Shown piece after piece: positions 35,059 through 44,100 of a stretch of 64,000 bases of DNA. This DNA comes from Halorubrum yunnanense. Its GTDB lineage: Archaea > Halobacteriota > Halobacteria > Halobacteriales > Haloferacaceae. The stretch lies in NCBI RefSeq assembly GCF_026586675.1, contig NZ_JAODIX010000039.1:24110-88109 (forward strand). The letters are read 5' to 3'. The position numbers and the translations under genes were made by a program. Under the pieces are notes generated by a model that did no database searches, had not been told where the DNA came from, and saw only the letters and a list, made by a program, of their open reading frames with translations. The stretch's first letter is position 1. The number at the start of each line of letters is the position of its first letter.

Positions 35059-35616
35059 CTACGGCGCCTCGGCGACGACGCCGAACGTCTCCGTCCGCGT
35101 CGACTCCGAAACGACCTCGAAGCCGGCCGCCTCCAGCGCCGCGACCGCGTCGCCGGCGGCGAACCGCTCGTCGACCGGTGGGCCGTGCGCGCTGTCGCCG
35201 TCGGCGGTCCAGTCGAAGGTGACGAGGAGGCCGCCGGACCGGATCGTCCGCGCGAGCTCGGCGACCGCGGCCTCGCCCGCGAACTCGTGGTACGTCATCG
35301 TCGAGAACGCCCCGTCGAGCTCGCCGTCCGCGAACGGGAGGTCGGCCACGTCGCTGGCGACGAGCTCGACGTTCTCCGGCACGCCCTTCTCGCGGTACAG
35401 GTCGTGCATCTCGGCCTGCACGTCGACGCCGTAGACGGTCTCGACGTGCGGGGCGACGTCGTCGGTGTAGAAGCCGGTGCCGCTGCCGAGGTCGGCGACG
35501 ACCGCGGCGTCCGCGGCCGCGAGCGGGCCGAGAAGCTCCTCGGCGGACACCCAGCGGTACCGGTCGGGGCGCTCAAGCTCCTCCGCCCGGTCGGCGTCGA
35601 ACGTGTGGAAACCCAT
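35059..35616 (-). CDS. Class I SAM-dependent methyltransferase
   Basis: The 185-residue protein has the class I fold: motif I VADLGSGTGFYTDDV, an acidic loop VYGVDVQ at the end of strand 2, DVADLPF in motif II, and YHEFAGE at the family-specific post-II position. The substrate is unknown. It lies between DoxX and an aminotransferase gene on the same strand. Confidence 0.87.
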   Translation of the reverse strand: MGFHTFDADRAEELERPDRYRWVSAEELLGPLAAADAAVVADLGSGTGFYTDDVAPHVETVYGVDVQAEMHDLYREKGVPENVELVASDVADLPFADGELDGAFSTMTYHEFAGEAAVAELARTIRSGGLLVTFDWTADGDSAHGPPVDERFAAGDAVAALEAAGFEVVSESTRTETFGVVAEAP

Positions 35617-35706
35617 ACGCGGTCTTGTGCGGCGAGTCTCAAAACGCGTCCGGTCGGCCGGGACCGCGACGGGACGCGGGGCGTCCCGCGGAGCGGTCCC
35701 TCGGCC

Positions 35707-36864
35707 TCACCACCCCTCAGCGAGCGCGTCGACCAGCCGGTCGACCCCGGACTCGGTCGAGACAGCGTGGATCGAGGCGCGGACGGCGTCCGGGTGCGGC
35801 AGCGAGCGGACGACGATCCCCGCCTCCGCGAGGCGCTCGACGGTCGCCTCTGGGTCGTCGACGTCGACCGTGACGAGCCCGCTCTCGAACTCGCGGGGAC
35901 TTAACAGTCGGTCCGCGGGGACGCCCGCCTTGAACCGGTCGGTGAGCGTCTCGATCCGGGACTCGATCGCGTCGAGGCCCACCGCGTCGATCGCGTCGAG
36001 CGCCTCGACGAGGCCGACGTGGGCGGCCGCGGTCGTCGTCCCGACCTCCAGCCGCGGCGCGCCCGCCTTGTACTCGATCTCGGCCGCGTCGGGGTCCTCG
36101 ACGCCGCGGTAGCCGACGGCGCGCGGCGCGAGCTCGGCGGCGGCGTCGCGGTCGACGTAGAGGAAGCCGGCGCCCCACGGGCCGAGCGTCCACTTGTGGC
36201 CCGCGGCGGCGACGGCGTCGGCGCCCCACGCCGACACGTCCAGCGGGCCCTGTCCGGGCGACTGGACCGCGTCGACGAGGGTGAAGGCGCCGGCGTCGTT
36301 CGCGACCGCGACGAGGTCGGCGACGGGGAGGCGCGTCCCGTGGGTCCAGGTGATCGCGCTGAAGCAGACGAGCCGCGCGTCGGCGACCGCCTCGGCGTAC
36401 TCGTCCGGGTCGACGCGACCGCCCTCGGTCTCGAGGACGCGGACCTCGACGCCCTCGCGTTCGAGCCGCTTCCAGGGCAGGATCCCGGCCGGGTGCTCCA
36501 GGTCGGTCCGGACGACGACGTCGCCGGGCTCCCAGTCGATCGCGCCGGCGATCCGGGTGATCCCGTCGGTCGTGCTCTCGGTGAGCGCGATCTCGGCGGG
36601 GTCGCTCCCGACGAACGCGGCGATCCGCTCGCGCACGTCCTCGTACGTCTCGAAGGCGTGCCCGTAGGGATCGGTCGTCGCCGAGCCGTACTCGTGGTCG
36701 GCAATGAACTCGCCGGCGGCCTCGACGACGTACTCCGGGCTCGGGCCGTGCGCGCCGAAGTTGAAGTACGCGGCCTCGCCGAGGGCCGGGACGTCGGCGC
36801 GCAGCTCCCGGGCCGTCATCCCGTCGTCTCCGGCGCTCTCCGCGTCGCCGTCTGGGGTGGCCAT
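35707..36864 (-). CDS. Class-V aminotransferase (cysteine desulfurase-like)
   Basis: The 385-residue PLP enzyme belongs to the aminotransferase class V/isopenicillin epimerase-like group. The PLP lysine is in AAAGHKWTLGPWGAG near residue 223, preceded by the LVDAVQSPGQGPLDV aspartate. The start codon follows directly on the stop of trxA (TGA then ATG), so the pair is an operon. That link suggests thiol or sulfur chemistry, but the residue order does not establish desulfurase activity. Confidence 0.85.
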   Translation of the reverse strand: MATPDGDAESAGDDGMTARELRADVPALGEAAYFNFGAHGPSPEYVVEAAGEFIADHEYGSATTDPYGHAFETYEDVRERIAAFVGSDPAEIALTESTTDGITRIAGAIDWEPGDVVVRTDLEHPAGILPWKRLEREGVEVRVLETEGGRVDPDEYAEAVADARLVCFSAITWTHGTRLPVADLVAVANDAGAFTLVDAVQSPGQGPLDVSAWGADAVAAAGHKWTLGPWGAGFLYVDRDAAAELAPRAVGYRGVEDPDAAEIEYKAGAPRLEVGTTTAAAHVGLVEALDAIDAVGLDAIESRIETLTDRFKAGVPADRLLSPREFESGLVTVDVDDPEATVERLAEAGIVVRSLPHPDAVRASIHAVSTESGVDRLVDALAEGW

Positions 36865-37206
36865 TCAGGCGGCGCGCTCCGACACGGCGTCGGTCAGGGC
36901 GTCCTCGCTCTGCGCGCCGACCATGCGGTCGGCGAGCTCGCCGCCGGCGAACACCAGCAGCGTCGGGATGCTCTGGACGTCGTACTCGGCCGCGAGCGAC
37001 TGGTGGACGTCGACGTCGACCTTCACGACGGCGGCGTCGGTGTCCGCGGCGATCGCCTCAACGGCGGGCTCCATCATCTGACACGGGCCGCACCAGTCGG
37101 CGTGGAAGTCGACGAGGACCACGTCGTGGTCGGCGACGACGTCGTCGAAGTCGTCCGGGTCGGACAGCTGGATCGGCTCCGCGGGAACGGATTCGGGTGA
37201 ACTCAT
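36865..37206 (-). CDS. trxA: Thioredoxin
   Basis: The 113-residue protein is a classical thioredoxin with WCGPC (Cys39, Cys42) and the cis-Pro segment VQSIPTLLVF. The ATG at 37206 matches the expected length and lies about 27-30 bp after a TATA-like CTATTATC. The upstream open frame is excluded on that basis. It is followed without a gap by a class-V aminotransferase gene. Confidence 0.93.
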   Translation of the reverse strand: MSSPESVPAEPIQLSDPDDFDDVVADHDVVLVDFHADWCGPCQMMEPAVEAIAADTDAAVVKVDVDVHQSLAAEYDVQSIPTLLVFAGGELADRMVGAQSEDALTDAVSERAA

Positions 37207-37326
37207 ACCCTTTCCTACGCTCCCTGCGCGGATAATAGTTTTGGGAGAAACACACAATACCGTGTGGACGAGTGTCACTGACGGTCGCGGGGCTCGGAGA
37301 GAGGGCGGGTCGACCGGAGCCGAGCG

Positions 37327-37944
37327 CTACTCGAAGTGCTCCTCGTCGGCGTATCGGTCCGGCAGATAGGGAGTCAGCGCCGCCGGCACGAGGGGAATGA
37401 CGAGCGCGGCGAGTTCCGCGAGGTGCCGGCGGAGGACGGTGTACGCGGCGGCGACGAGCAGCGTCCCGAGTACGACCAGCCGGAGCGGGCCGTAGAGCAG
37501 GAAGAGGAGCGGGAACGCCAGTCCGATCGAGAGCGCGAGGTCCTCCGCGGCGCCGTCGTACCTGACGCCGGGCCGCGGCGCGACCCAGCGCTCCCGGTAG
37601 TGGTCGTACACCGCCCGGTCGGAGTTCCCCTCCCACGGCCGCAGTTCCAGCCCGCCGCCGTACACGTCCGAGACGCTGTGGAGCGCCGCCCCGAGGAGGA
37701 ACAGGGCCGCAGCGACGGTGAGCGCGGACAGGGCCGCGAGGGCGACGACGAGGGCGACGACGGCGGCCGCGGAGTAGTAGACGGGGTAGTGGAGCGTCTT
37801 CCGGTGACCGGTGTACATGTCGAGGTCGGGGAACAGGCCCCCAAGGAAGCCGGCGACGAATCCCACGGTCGCCAGCTCCGGGGCCACGCGCACGAGCGGC
37901 GCGGCGAGCAGCATCCCGGCCAGCACGTGGGTCGGAAGCATCAT
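37327..37944 (-). CDS. YdjM-type membrane metal-dependent hydrolase
   Basis: The 205-residue membrane protein has the family's N-terminal pattern: LPTHVLAG with a histidine, FPDLDMYTGHRKTLHYPV with Asp and His ligands in helix turns, and LHSVSDVYGGG in the middle. About five helices are predicted. Members are called metal-dependent hydrolases (LexA-regulated in bacteria), but the substrate is unknown. It is divergent from the aminotransferase at 38052. Confidence 0.8.
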   Translation of the reverse strand: MMLPTHVLAGMLLAAPLVRVAPELATVGFVAGFLGGLFPDLDMYTGHRKTLHYPVYYSAAAVVALVVALAALSALTVAAALFLLGAALHSVSDVYGGGLELRPWEGNSDRAVYDHYRERWVAPRPGVRYDGAAEDLALSIGLAFPLLFLLYGPLRLVVLGTLLVAAAYTVLRRHLAELAALVIPLVPAALTPYLPDRYADEEHFE

Positions 37945-38051
37945 CGTGGCGGGACGAAAGCGACAGAACGGTATTAACGTGTCGGGAAGGGCTCCGATCC
38001 GCGGTTCGACCGGACGACAGGGTTGTTACTCCCCGTCCCGAGGTGTCGCGC

Positions 38052-39146
38052 ATGCTCATGACGCCGGGACCGACCGCGGTCCCCGAACCCGTCCGCGACG
38101 CGATGAGCCGCGAGCTGATCAACCCCGACGTCGACCCGGAGTTCCGACGGATCTACGAGCGCCTCACCGACCGGCTGGCGGCGGTGTACGGGACGGAGCC
38201 GGGCAAAACGGAGGAGACGGGCGACGGCTCCGCCCGCGACGTCGTCGTCCCCGGCGGCGAGGGCATCCTCGGGCTGGAGGCCGCGGTCGCCTCGCTCGTC
38301 GAGCCGGGCACCGAGGTGTTGTGCCTCTCGAACGGGCTCTACGGCGACGGGTTCGCCGACTTCGTCGAGTCGTACGGCGGCGAGGCGACCCTCGTCTCGG
38401 CCGACGACGACGAGCCGCTCCCGCTCGCCGAGTTGGAGTCGGTCCTGGCCGAGCGGGGCCGGGACTTCGAGGTCGCGACGATGGTCCACTGCGAGACGCC
38501 CACGGGGACACTCAACGACCTCGGGCCGGCGCTCAGCCTCTTGGACGGGGCGGACGGCGAGACCGTCTCCGTCGTCGACGCCGTCTCCTCGCTCGGCGGC
38601 GCTCCGGTGCCGACCGAGCGGATCGACGTCTGTCTGGGCGCGTCCCAGAAGTGCTTCAGCGCGCCGCCGGGACTCACCACGGCCGCGGTCAGCGAGCGCG
38701 CGTGGGCCGCGATGGAGGACCGGGACCCCCACTCGCTGTACACGAACTTCCTGCCGTGGAGAGACACCTCGGAGGGGTTCCCGTGCACCCACTTGACGAC
38801 CGAGGTCGTCGCGCTCGACGCGGCGCTCGGACTGTGGCTCGACGAGGGGCTCGACGCGGTCCGGGACCGACACCGGGCGGCCGCGGCGCGGTGTCGCGAG
38901 CGTGGGGCGGAGCTGGGGCTGGAGCCCTACCCCGACCCCGAGCGCAGTTCGCCGACGGTGACGGCGTTCGAGGTCCCCGGGCGGGCCGAGGAGCTGCAGG
39001 AGCGGCTGCGCGAGGAGCGCGACGTGCTGGTCGCGACGGGGCTCGGGGAGTTGGCCGGCGACGTCCTTCGCGTCGGCCACATGGGCCACAGCGCGCGGAT
39101 CGAGCGCGTGGAGGAGACGATGAACGCGCTGGGGGACGTGTTGTAG
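38052..39146 (+). CDS. Alanine-glyoxylate-type class-V aminotransferase
   Basis: The 364-residue PLP enzyme matches the serine-pyruvate/alanine-glyoxylate family. It begins MLMTPGPTAVPEPV (phosphate-binding entry), has VVDAVSSLGG for the pyridine-contacting Asp, and has GASQKCFSAPPGL with the PLP Lys near residue 200. Either the ATG at 38052 or a GTG three codons earlier could be the start; ATG is preferred. It probably serves glycine/serine or glyoxylate metabolism. Confidence 0.87.
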   Translation: MLMTPGPTAVPEPVRDAMSRELINPDVDPEFRRIYERLTDRLAAVYGTEPGKTEETGDGSARDVVVPGGEGILGLEAAVASLVEPGTEVLCLSNGLYGDGFADFVESYGGEATLVSADDDEPLPLAELESVLAERGRDFEVATMVHCETPTGTLNDLGPALSLLDGADGETVSVVDAVSSLGGAPVPTERIDVCLGASQKCFSAPPGLTTAAVSERAWAAMEDRDPHSLYTNFLPWRDTSEGFPCTHLTTEVVALDAALGLWLDEGLDAVRDRHRAAAARCRERGAELGLEPYPDPERSSPTVTAFEVPGRAEELQERLREERDVLVATGLGELAGDVLRVGHMGHSARIERVEETMNALGDVL

Positions 39147-39182
39147 TCGACGCGACGGCGCCGTTTTGTCACTCCAGACGGT

Positions 39183-39208
39183 ACAGTTGAGTAACTGAGA
39201 CAAACTGT
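39183..39208. other. Short inverted repeat between genes
   Basis: ACAGTT at 39183-39188 pairs with AACTGT at 39203-39208. It lies 40 bp after the aminotransferase stop and 110 bp before the PrsW-like start, so it could mark transcript ends or bind a regulator. Confidence 0.25.
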
Positions 39209-39319
39209 CGTTTGAGGTGTGTCTCGGACTCACGCTTAGCTAATGGTCCGTCAAGCGCCGAGTGGTGGGTCCCGTCCGGCCCGTGCCAGCGAAGCGAACG
39301 CCCCTCGGACGGAATCGAC

Positions 39320-40333
39320 ATGCGAGACGTAGAAGAGGAGAGGGACCCCGTCGAGGCGGCGGACGAGGAGCGGGACCTCTACGGGATCTCGTCGTGGGAG
39401 CGGCGGTCGCTCCTCGACAGCGCCTCGGTCGGGATCTACTGGTTGGCGGTCCGCGTCGGCCAGGCGCTCCTGGTCCTGCTCGCGGTCCTGATCTTCGTCG
39501 CCGTCGGCGGACTCGGTATCGTGAGAGAGCCCTTGATCGGCGTGTTGACCGCCCTCTCAGCCCTCCCCGCGCTGGCGCTTGCGGGGTACGTCTGGCAGAG
39601 CGACGTGACGACCAGCGAGCCGCTCTCGCTGCTCGCGGCCACCTTCATACTCGGCGTGCTCACGGCGGGGTTCGCCGCCGTCGTCAACAGCGTGTCGCAG
39701 CCGGTTTTCACGGCGCTCGGCGGCCTCGGGATGGTTCTGTTTTTTTACCTCATCGTGGGCCCGGTCGAGGAGTCGGTGAAACTGCTCGCCGTGCGGCTCT
39801 ACGCGTACAACGACGATCGGTTCGCCGCGGTCATCGACGGTGCGGTGTACGGCGCCGTCGCCGGACTCGGGTTCGCGACTATCGAAAACGCCATCTACAT
39901 CAGCGGAGCGGTCGGGGAGGTGGGCGGTCTGTCTCTCGGCTTAGACCTGATCGGTGTCGGGAGCGACATCACCGCGACCCGCGCGTTAGCCGGGCCGGGG
40001 CACGTCGTCTACTCGTCGTTCGCGGGCTACTACCTCGGGTTGGCGAAGTTCAACCCGGAGAACCACGGCCCGATCATCGTCAAGGGGCTCATCGTCGCCG
40101 CGCTGATCCACGCCACCTACAACGCCACGGTCGGCCTCGGAAGCGGGCTGATCCAGGCCGCGACGGGACTCCCCCAGCTCGCCGCGTTCTTCGTCTACGT
40201 GGTGCTGTACGTCGGGGGCTTCGGCTACCTGCTTTACCGCAAGATCCAGCGGTACAACGACGCCCACGGGGCGGCGCACGCGAGCGAGACCACCGACGGC
40301 GAGGACCCGGGGGTCGACCTCGGGACCGAGTAG
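39320..40333 (+). CDS. PrsW-type intramembrane metalloprotease
   Basis: The 337-residue protein has about eight membrane helices and the PrsW/Abi motifs GPVEESVKLLA, FATIENAIY and HATYN. Those place glutamates and histidines in the membrane as metal ligands. The ATG at 39320 is chosen because the upstream frame has no membrane or family signal. Bacterial PrsW cleaves an anti-sigma factor, but archaea lack that partner, so the substrate here is unknown. Confidence 0.85.
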   Translation: MRDVEEERDPVEAADEERDLYGISSWERRSLLDSASVGIYWLAVRVGQALLVLLAVLIFVAVGGLGIVREPLIGVLTALSALPALALAGYVWQSDVTTSEPLSLLAATFILGVLTAGFAAVVNSVSQPVFTALGGLGMVLFFYLIVGPVEESVKLLAVRLYAYNDDRFAAVIDGAVYGAVAGLGFATIENAIYISGAVGEVGGLSLGLDLIGVGSDITATRALAGPGHVVYSSFAGYYLGLAKFNPENHGPIIVKGLIVAALIHATYNATVGLGSGLIQAATGLPQLAAFFVYVVLYVGGFGYLLYRKIQRYNDAHGAAHASETTDGEDPGVDLGTE

Positions 40334-40417
40334 CGGGTCGTGCCGTCGTCCGCTCGGCGGTCTCTTGTTCACACTCCGGAACGCCCTTCCCGGCGCCCCG
40401 ATCAGGTGGACGTGGAC

Positions 40418-41428
40418 ATGAATCACCGCACGCTCGGGAGCGTCGGCGCGGTCAGCGAGGTCGGCTACGGCTCCTGGCAGATCGGGAGCGACTGGGGCGA
40501 CGTGAGCGAGCCCGAGGCCGTCGCGGCCGTCGAGGCCGCCCGCGACGCCGGGATCGACTTCTTCGACACGGCCGACGTGTACGGCGACGGGCGCTCGGAG
40601 CGGATTCTGGGCGACGTCCTCGAAGACGACATCGCGCACGGCGACGTGACGGTCGCGACGAAGGCCGGCCGCCGGCTCGACCCCCACGTCGCCGACGGGT
40701 ACAGCGAGGCGAACCTCCGGCGGTTCGTGGACCGCTCGCGCGAGAACCTCGGCGTCGAGACGCTGGACCTAGTCCAGCTCCACTGCCCGCCGACCGACGT
40801 CTACTACCGGCCCGAGGCGTTCGACGCGCTCGCGACGCTCGCGGACGAGGGGCGGATCGCGAGCTACGGCGTCAGCGTCGAGCGCGTCGAGGAGGGGCTC
40901 AAAGCGATCGCGTACCCCGGCGTCGAGTCGGTCCAGCTCATCTTCAACCCCTTCCGACAGCGCCCGGCCGAGCTGTTCCTCGAGGAGGCCGCCGCCCGCG
41001 ACGTGGGCGTGATCTGTCGGGTCCCGCTCGCCTCGGGCCTGCTGACCGGCGCGCTCTCGCGGGACGACGAGTTCCCGGAGAGCGACCACCGCAACTACAA
41101 CCGCGACGGCGACGCCTTCGACGTCGGCGAGACGTTCGCGGGCGTCCCCTACGAGGCCGGCCTCGACGCCGCCGACGCGCTCGCGGACCGCGCCGACGCG
41201 GTCGCCGACGACCCGACCGGCGACGAACTCTCGCTGGCGGCGTTCTCGCTCCGGTGGATCCTCGACCACGACGCCGTCTCGACGGTCATCCCGGGGTCGA
41301 CGACCCCCGAGCACGTCCGGGCGAACGCCGCCGTCAGCGATCGGCCGCCGCTCGACGACGACGCGCACGAGGCGGCCCGCGCGGTGTACGACGAGCGCGT
41401 CCGCGAGCACGTTCACCACCGTTGGTAG
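40418..41428 (+). CDS. Aldo/keto reductase
   Basis: The 336-residue protein shows the complete reductase tetrad: Asp50 and Tyr55 (FFDTADVYG), Lys in VATKAGRR, and His in LVQLHC. The C-terminal cofactor loop reads VIPGSTTPEH, the canonical form, unlike the paralogue at 13894. A purine-rich AGGTGGA lies just before the ATG at 40418. The substrate is unknown. Confidence 0.87.
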   Translation: MNHRTLGSVGAVSEVGYGSWQIGSDWGDVSEPEAVAAVEAARDAGIDFFDTADVYGDGRSERILGDVLEDDIAHGDVTVATKAGRRLDPHVADGYSEANLRRFVDRSRENLGVETLDLVQLHCPPTDVYYRPEAFDALATLADEGRIASYGVSVERVEEGLKAIAYPGVESVQLIFNPFRQRPAELFLEEAAARDVGVICRVPLASGLLTGALSRDDEFPESDHRNYNRDGDAFDVGETFAGVPYEAGLDAADALADRADAVADDPTGDELSLAAFSLRWILDHDAVSTVIPGSTTPEHVRANAAVSDRPPLDDDAHEAARAVYDERVREHVHHRW

Positions 41429-41477
41429 GCGGTCGAAGCTCCACCCTTTATTGTTCGACCGCCGCGTACGGTGTGCC

Positions 41478-42347
41478 ATGGAAACGATCGAGCGCGGGTC
41501 GGCCGGCTCGGCTCGCGTCGCGATCGTCGGCGGGATCCACGGCGACGAGCCCGCCGGCGAGCGGATCGTGAGACGACTCGCCGACGAGCTCCACGAGACC
41601 GGCACGGGGAGCGGCTGCGTTCGGCTGATCGTCGCCAACGAACGGGCGCTGGCGGCCGGGACGCGGTACACGGACGCGGATCTGAACCGGTCTTTTCCGG
41701 GCGACCCCGACAGCGACGAGTACGAGCGGGCGCTCGCGCCGCGGCTCGCGGCCGAACTGGAGGGGACGGACGCGGTGCTCGCGCTCCACACGTCGCACAG
41801 CGCGCCGCCGCCGTTCGCGATCTACAGCGACCCGACCGAGTCGGTGCGCCGGAGCGTGACCGGGATGCCGGTCGAGTACGTCGTCGACGCGAGCGGGCTC
41901 CGCGGGACGACGCTCGACTCCACCGTTCCGCACACCGTCTCCGTCGAGGTCGGCCGACAGGGGAGTGAAGAGGCGGCCGCGTTCGGCTACGAGGCGTGTC
42001 TGGCCTTCCTCCGTGCGCACGGCGCGCTCGACGACGAGCCGCCGACGTTCACCGAGACGACGGTCGTCGCGGGCGACGAGGAGGTGCCGAAGGGCGGCGG
42101 CGAGCCGCACGTCCACTTCGCGAACTTCGAGGAGATGCCCGAGGGAGCCGTGTTCGCCGAAGACGACGTGTACACGCACCGCGTCGAGGAGGCGGGGACC
42201 GTCCCGATCCTCGCGAGCGAGCGCGGGTACGAGGGGATATTCGGGATCTACGGCCGCGTGCAGGGAGTCATCGAGCCGCCGGGAGACGCGCCGGCGGAGA
42301 AGGGGTCGACGGAAGACGGATCGGTACGGGGAGAGTCGGCCGAGTAG
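41478..42347 (+). CDS. M14-type aspartoacylase/succinylglutamate desuccinylase-like hydrolase
   Basis: The 289-residue enzyme has the zinc site of the AspA/AstE group: GGIHGDEPAGE (His and Glu ligands) and LALHTSH (His). The RSFPGDP and VSVEVGRQG segments fit substrate-carboxylate binding and the catalytic Glu. A beta-rich C-terminal domain (about 195-275) follows. The ATG at 41478 is chosen over an earlier non-ATG codon. The natural amide substrate is unknown. Confidence 0.83.
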   Translation: METIERGSAGSARVAIVGGIHGDEPAGERIVRRLADELHETGTGSGCVRLIVANERALAAGTRYTDADLNRSFPGDPDSDEYERALAPRLAAELEGTDAVLALHTSHSAPPPFAIYSDPTESVRRSVTGMPVEYVVDASGLRGTTLDSTVPHTVSVEVGRQGSEEAAAFGYEACLAFLRAHGALDDEPPTFTETTVVAGDEEVPKGGGEPHVHFANFEEMPEGAVFAEDDVYTHRVEEAGTVPILASERGYEGIFGIYGRVQGVIEPPGDAPAEKGSTEDGSVRGESAE

Positions 42348-42354
42348 CCCGGAC

Positions 42355-42732
42355 TCACTTCGCGGTCGGCGTGACGTCGCCGACGGCGTCCATGACCTGC
42401 ATCGCGGCGCTGGCGGCCAGCCCGCGGGCGACCTCGTCGGTGTCGGCGTCGGCGATTCCGGCCTCCAGCTCGTCGGGATCCGGCGTGAACCCGGCCGAGA
42501 CGGGGTGGCCGGCGGGCGGGTTGACCGCGACGGTCGCCTGCGGCCCGTTCGAGCCGACCGACAGCTCGGAGCCGACGGCGTAGCTGTCCGGGAGATACGA
42601 CTCGGTTCGCGAAACGATTCCGGCGACCGCGCGCCGGAGGCGCCGTTCTTGATCGGGGGAGAGGTCGACGGCCGCGGGCTCGCCCGCGTTCGTCACGCCC
42701 GGTGCCCCGGCGTACGGGTTGTTGCCGTTCAT
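42355..42732 (-). CDS. DUF5811 family protein
   Basis: The 125-residue protein begins MNGNNPYAGAPGVTNAG, a haloarchaeal signature that I associate with DUF5811. It contains QATVAVNPPAGHPVSAGFTPD and is acidic and soluble. Function is unknown. The ATG at 42732 gives the conserved start; eleven upstream codons are excluded. It converges on the M14-like gene with a gap of seven bases. Confidence 0.75.
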   Translation of the reverse strand: MNGNNPYAGAPGVTNAGEPAAVDLSPDQERRLRRAVAGIVSRTESYLPDSYAVGSELSVGSNGPQATVAVNPPAGHPVSAGFTPDPDELEAGIADADTDEVARGLAASAAMQVMDAVGDVTPTAK

Positions 42733-42816
42733 CGAAGACACACAAGATACGCGGAGACGGTTCAAAAAGGCGTCGGCGGGGGCGGTCCGGTCGACCCTCC
42801 GCCCTCTTCGGGCGAT

Positions 42817-43080
42817 TCAGCCGTAGATCCGGTCGGTCGCGATCGCGGCGCCCTCGTCAAGCGCCGCCGGTTTCGCCCACGCGATCTCGGGGTCGACCAT
42901 GCCGATCCCGGCCTGCGTGCCGAACCCGCAGTCGGGCGCGGCGACCAGCGGCGTCCCGTCGGCGACGCGCTCCAGCCGGTCCGCGACGTCCCGCCGCCGC
43001 GTGAAGAGGTCAAGCAGCTCTGGCAGTCGCGGGAGGCTGCCGACGGGCGTCGTCCAGATCCGGTCGTCGTTCGTCGTCAT
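42817..43080 (-). pseudogene. Remnant of cobalamin-independent methionine synthase (MetE-like)
   Basis: The 87-codon frame joins two ends of a MetE-type protein: an N-terminal WTTPVGSLPRLPELLDL segment and a C-terminal LVAAPDCGFGTQAGIGMVD segment with the zinc-site Cys region, ending DRIYG. The family normally needs about 350 residues, so more than two thirds of the barrel is missing. An in-frame internal deletion best explains this. The frame remains open, so a short peptide could still be made, but catalytic function is excluded. Confidence 0.65.
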
Positions 43081-43170
43081 TACTACCTATTTTTCCCTCC
43101 TCGCGGCGCCTAAAGCCCGCCAAACCCGCAAGGTCGCCGGGAGCCGGACGCGGGGGGAGGCAGGGCCGCG

Positions 43171-43731
43171 CTACGCGTCCGACGGCGGGAGGATCGGCTC
43201 CGACTCGCCGTACGCGGCGATCACGACCGCGGTCGTGTACCGGTCCGGCGCCGCGGCCGCCGTCTCCACGCTGACCTCCCGGTCCGGGAGGTCCCAGTCG
43301 CGTAGTTCCCCGCCGCTGTCCAGCCCGGCCTCGATGCGCTCGCGCACCGCCTCCGGGTCCTCGCCGGTCACCTCGTAAAAGAGTCCGGGACCGGGGCCGG
43401 TCGCCCAGCCCAACCCGGCGGCCACGTCGGGGCGGCGCCGGGGGGCGCGCTTCGAGCCCGCGTCCTCCGCGCCGGCGCGGCCGCCTTCGCGGAAGTCCAC
43501 CTCGTCGTCCGGCCCGACCGTGCGGCGCGCCTCAACCACGGTGAGCCGGTTGCCGGCGGGGCCGAGGTCGGGGACCGCCTCGACCGCCTCGACGGTCGCT
43601 TCGGCCGGGACCACGGACGAGACCGCCACGAGATTGTAGTTGTGGAGGTTCGCGTCCGCGAGCGCGGCGTCGTAGGAGGCCATCGCCGTGTCGGCGACCC
43701 CGACGCCGCCGGCGACGTGGATGGTGTTCAT
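43171..43731 (-). CDS. Pyruvoyl-dependent arginine decarboxylase
   Basis: The 186-residue proenzyme should self-cleave between Ser38 and Ser39 in NLVAVSSVVP to give beta and pyruvoyl-bearing alpha chains, as in archaeal PvlArgDC. It turns arginine into agmatine, needed for polyamines or agmatidine in tRNA-Ile. A low-complexity charged segment (about residues 75-100) is inserted before the AAGLGWATGPGPG core. It is the last gene before repeat copy D. Confidence 0.82.
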   Translation of the reverse strand: MNTIHVAGGVGVADTAMASYDAALADANLHNYNLVAVSSVVPAEATVEAVEAVPDLGPAGNRLTVVEARRTVGPDDEVDFREGGRAGAEDAGSKRAPRRRPDVAAGLGWATGPGPGLFYEVTGEDPEAVRERIEAGLDSGGELRDWDLPDREVSVETAAAAPDRYTTAVVIAAYGESEPILPPSDA

Positions 43732-43829
43732 CGCGATGGGATCGGCGCCGCCCGCGCTAAGGGGTTACGAAGCGGTCGTACCCGGAGAGTCGGTTGGGGC
43801 AGTTATTTATCAATAATCGCGGTGGCGCG

Positions 43830-44100
43830 CTCCGGTGAGCGCCCCGGGGGCGCGAACCGGGCGCGAGGGAGTCGGTCGCCCGGAGCGAAGCGGAGGGCGG
43901 CCGACAGGGCGAGAGCGAAGCTCTCGCTTGCAGCCGGCGGCTTCGCCGCCGGCGACGAGGCTGGGGAGGCGTGAGGTGCGGTGCTGTGCGGTGGGGTGGG
44001 ACGCAAAGGGGCAGCCGGGCTCGACGGACCCCAGCGACGCAAGGACCGCAGGGAGCGTCGCGACCGAGGACCGCAGCGAGCTGTGGGAGTCGAGCCCGGC
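43830..44100 (-). ncRNA. Candidate structured RNA / composite repeat body, copy D
   Basis: The main stem is GCCGGGCTCGAC (44014-44025) with perfect complement at 44089-44100, again different from the other copies. The conserved block runs from GGCTGGGGAGG to CGCAAAGGGGCAG at about 43970-44013. Further left are a GCCGGCGGC/GCCGCCGGC hairpin (43933-43953), GCGAGAGC/GCTCTCGC (43909-43927) and a long hairpin built from GTCGG...CCGAC and CGCCC...GGGCG (43871-43905). Strand is inferred from the repeats at its right end. Confidence 0.45.

Noticed and set aside
31748-35434. A 1228-codon open frame on the plus strand
   Set aside because: It is antisense to four well-supported genes (CPBP protease, pgi, DoxX, methyltransferase), is rich in Arg and low-complexity sequence, and has no family signal. 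High G+C removes stop codons from the opposite strand.
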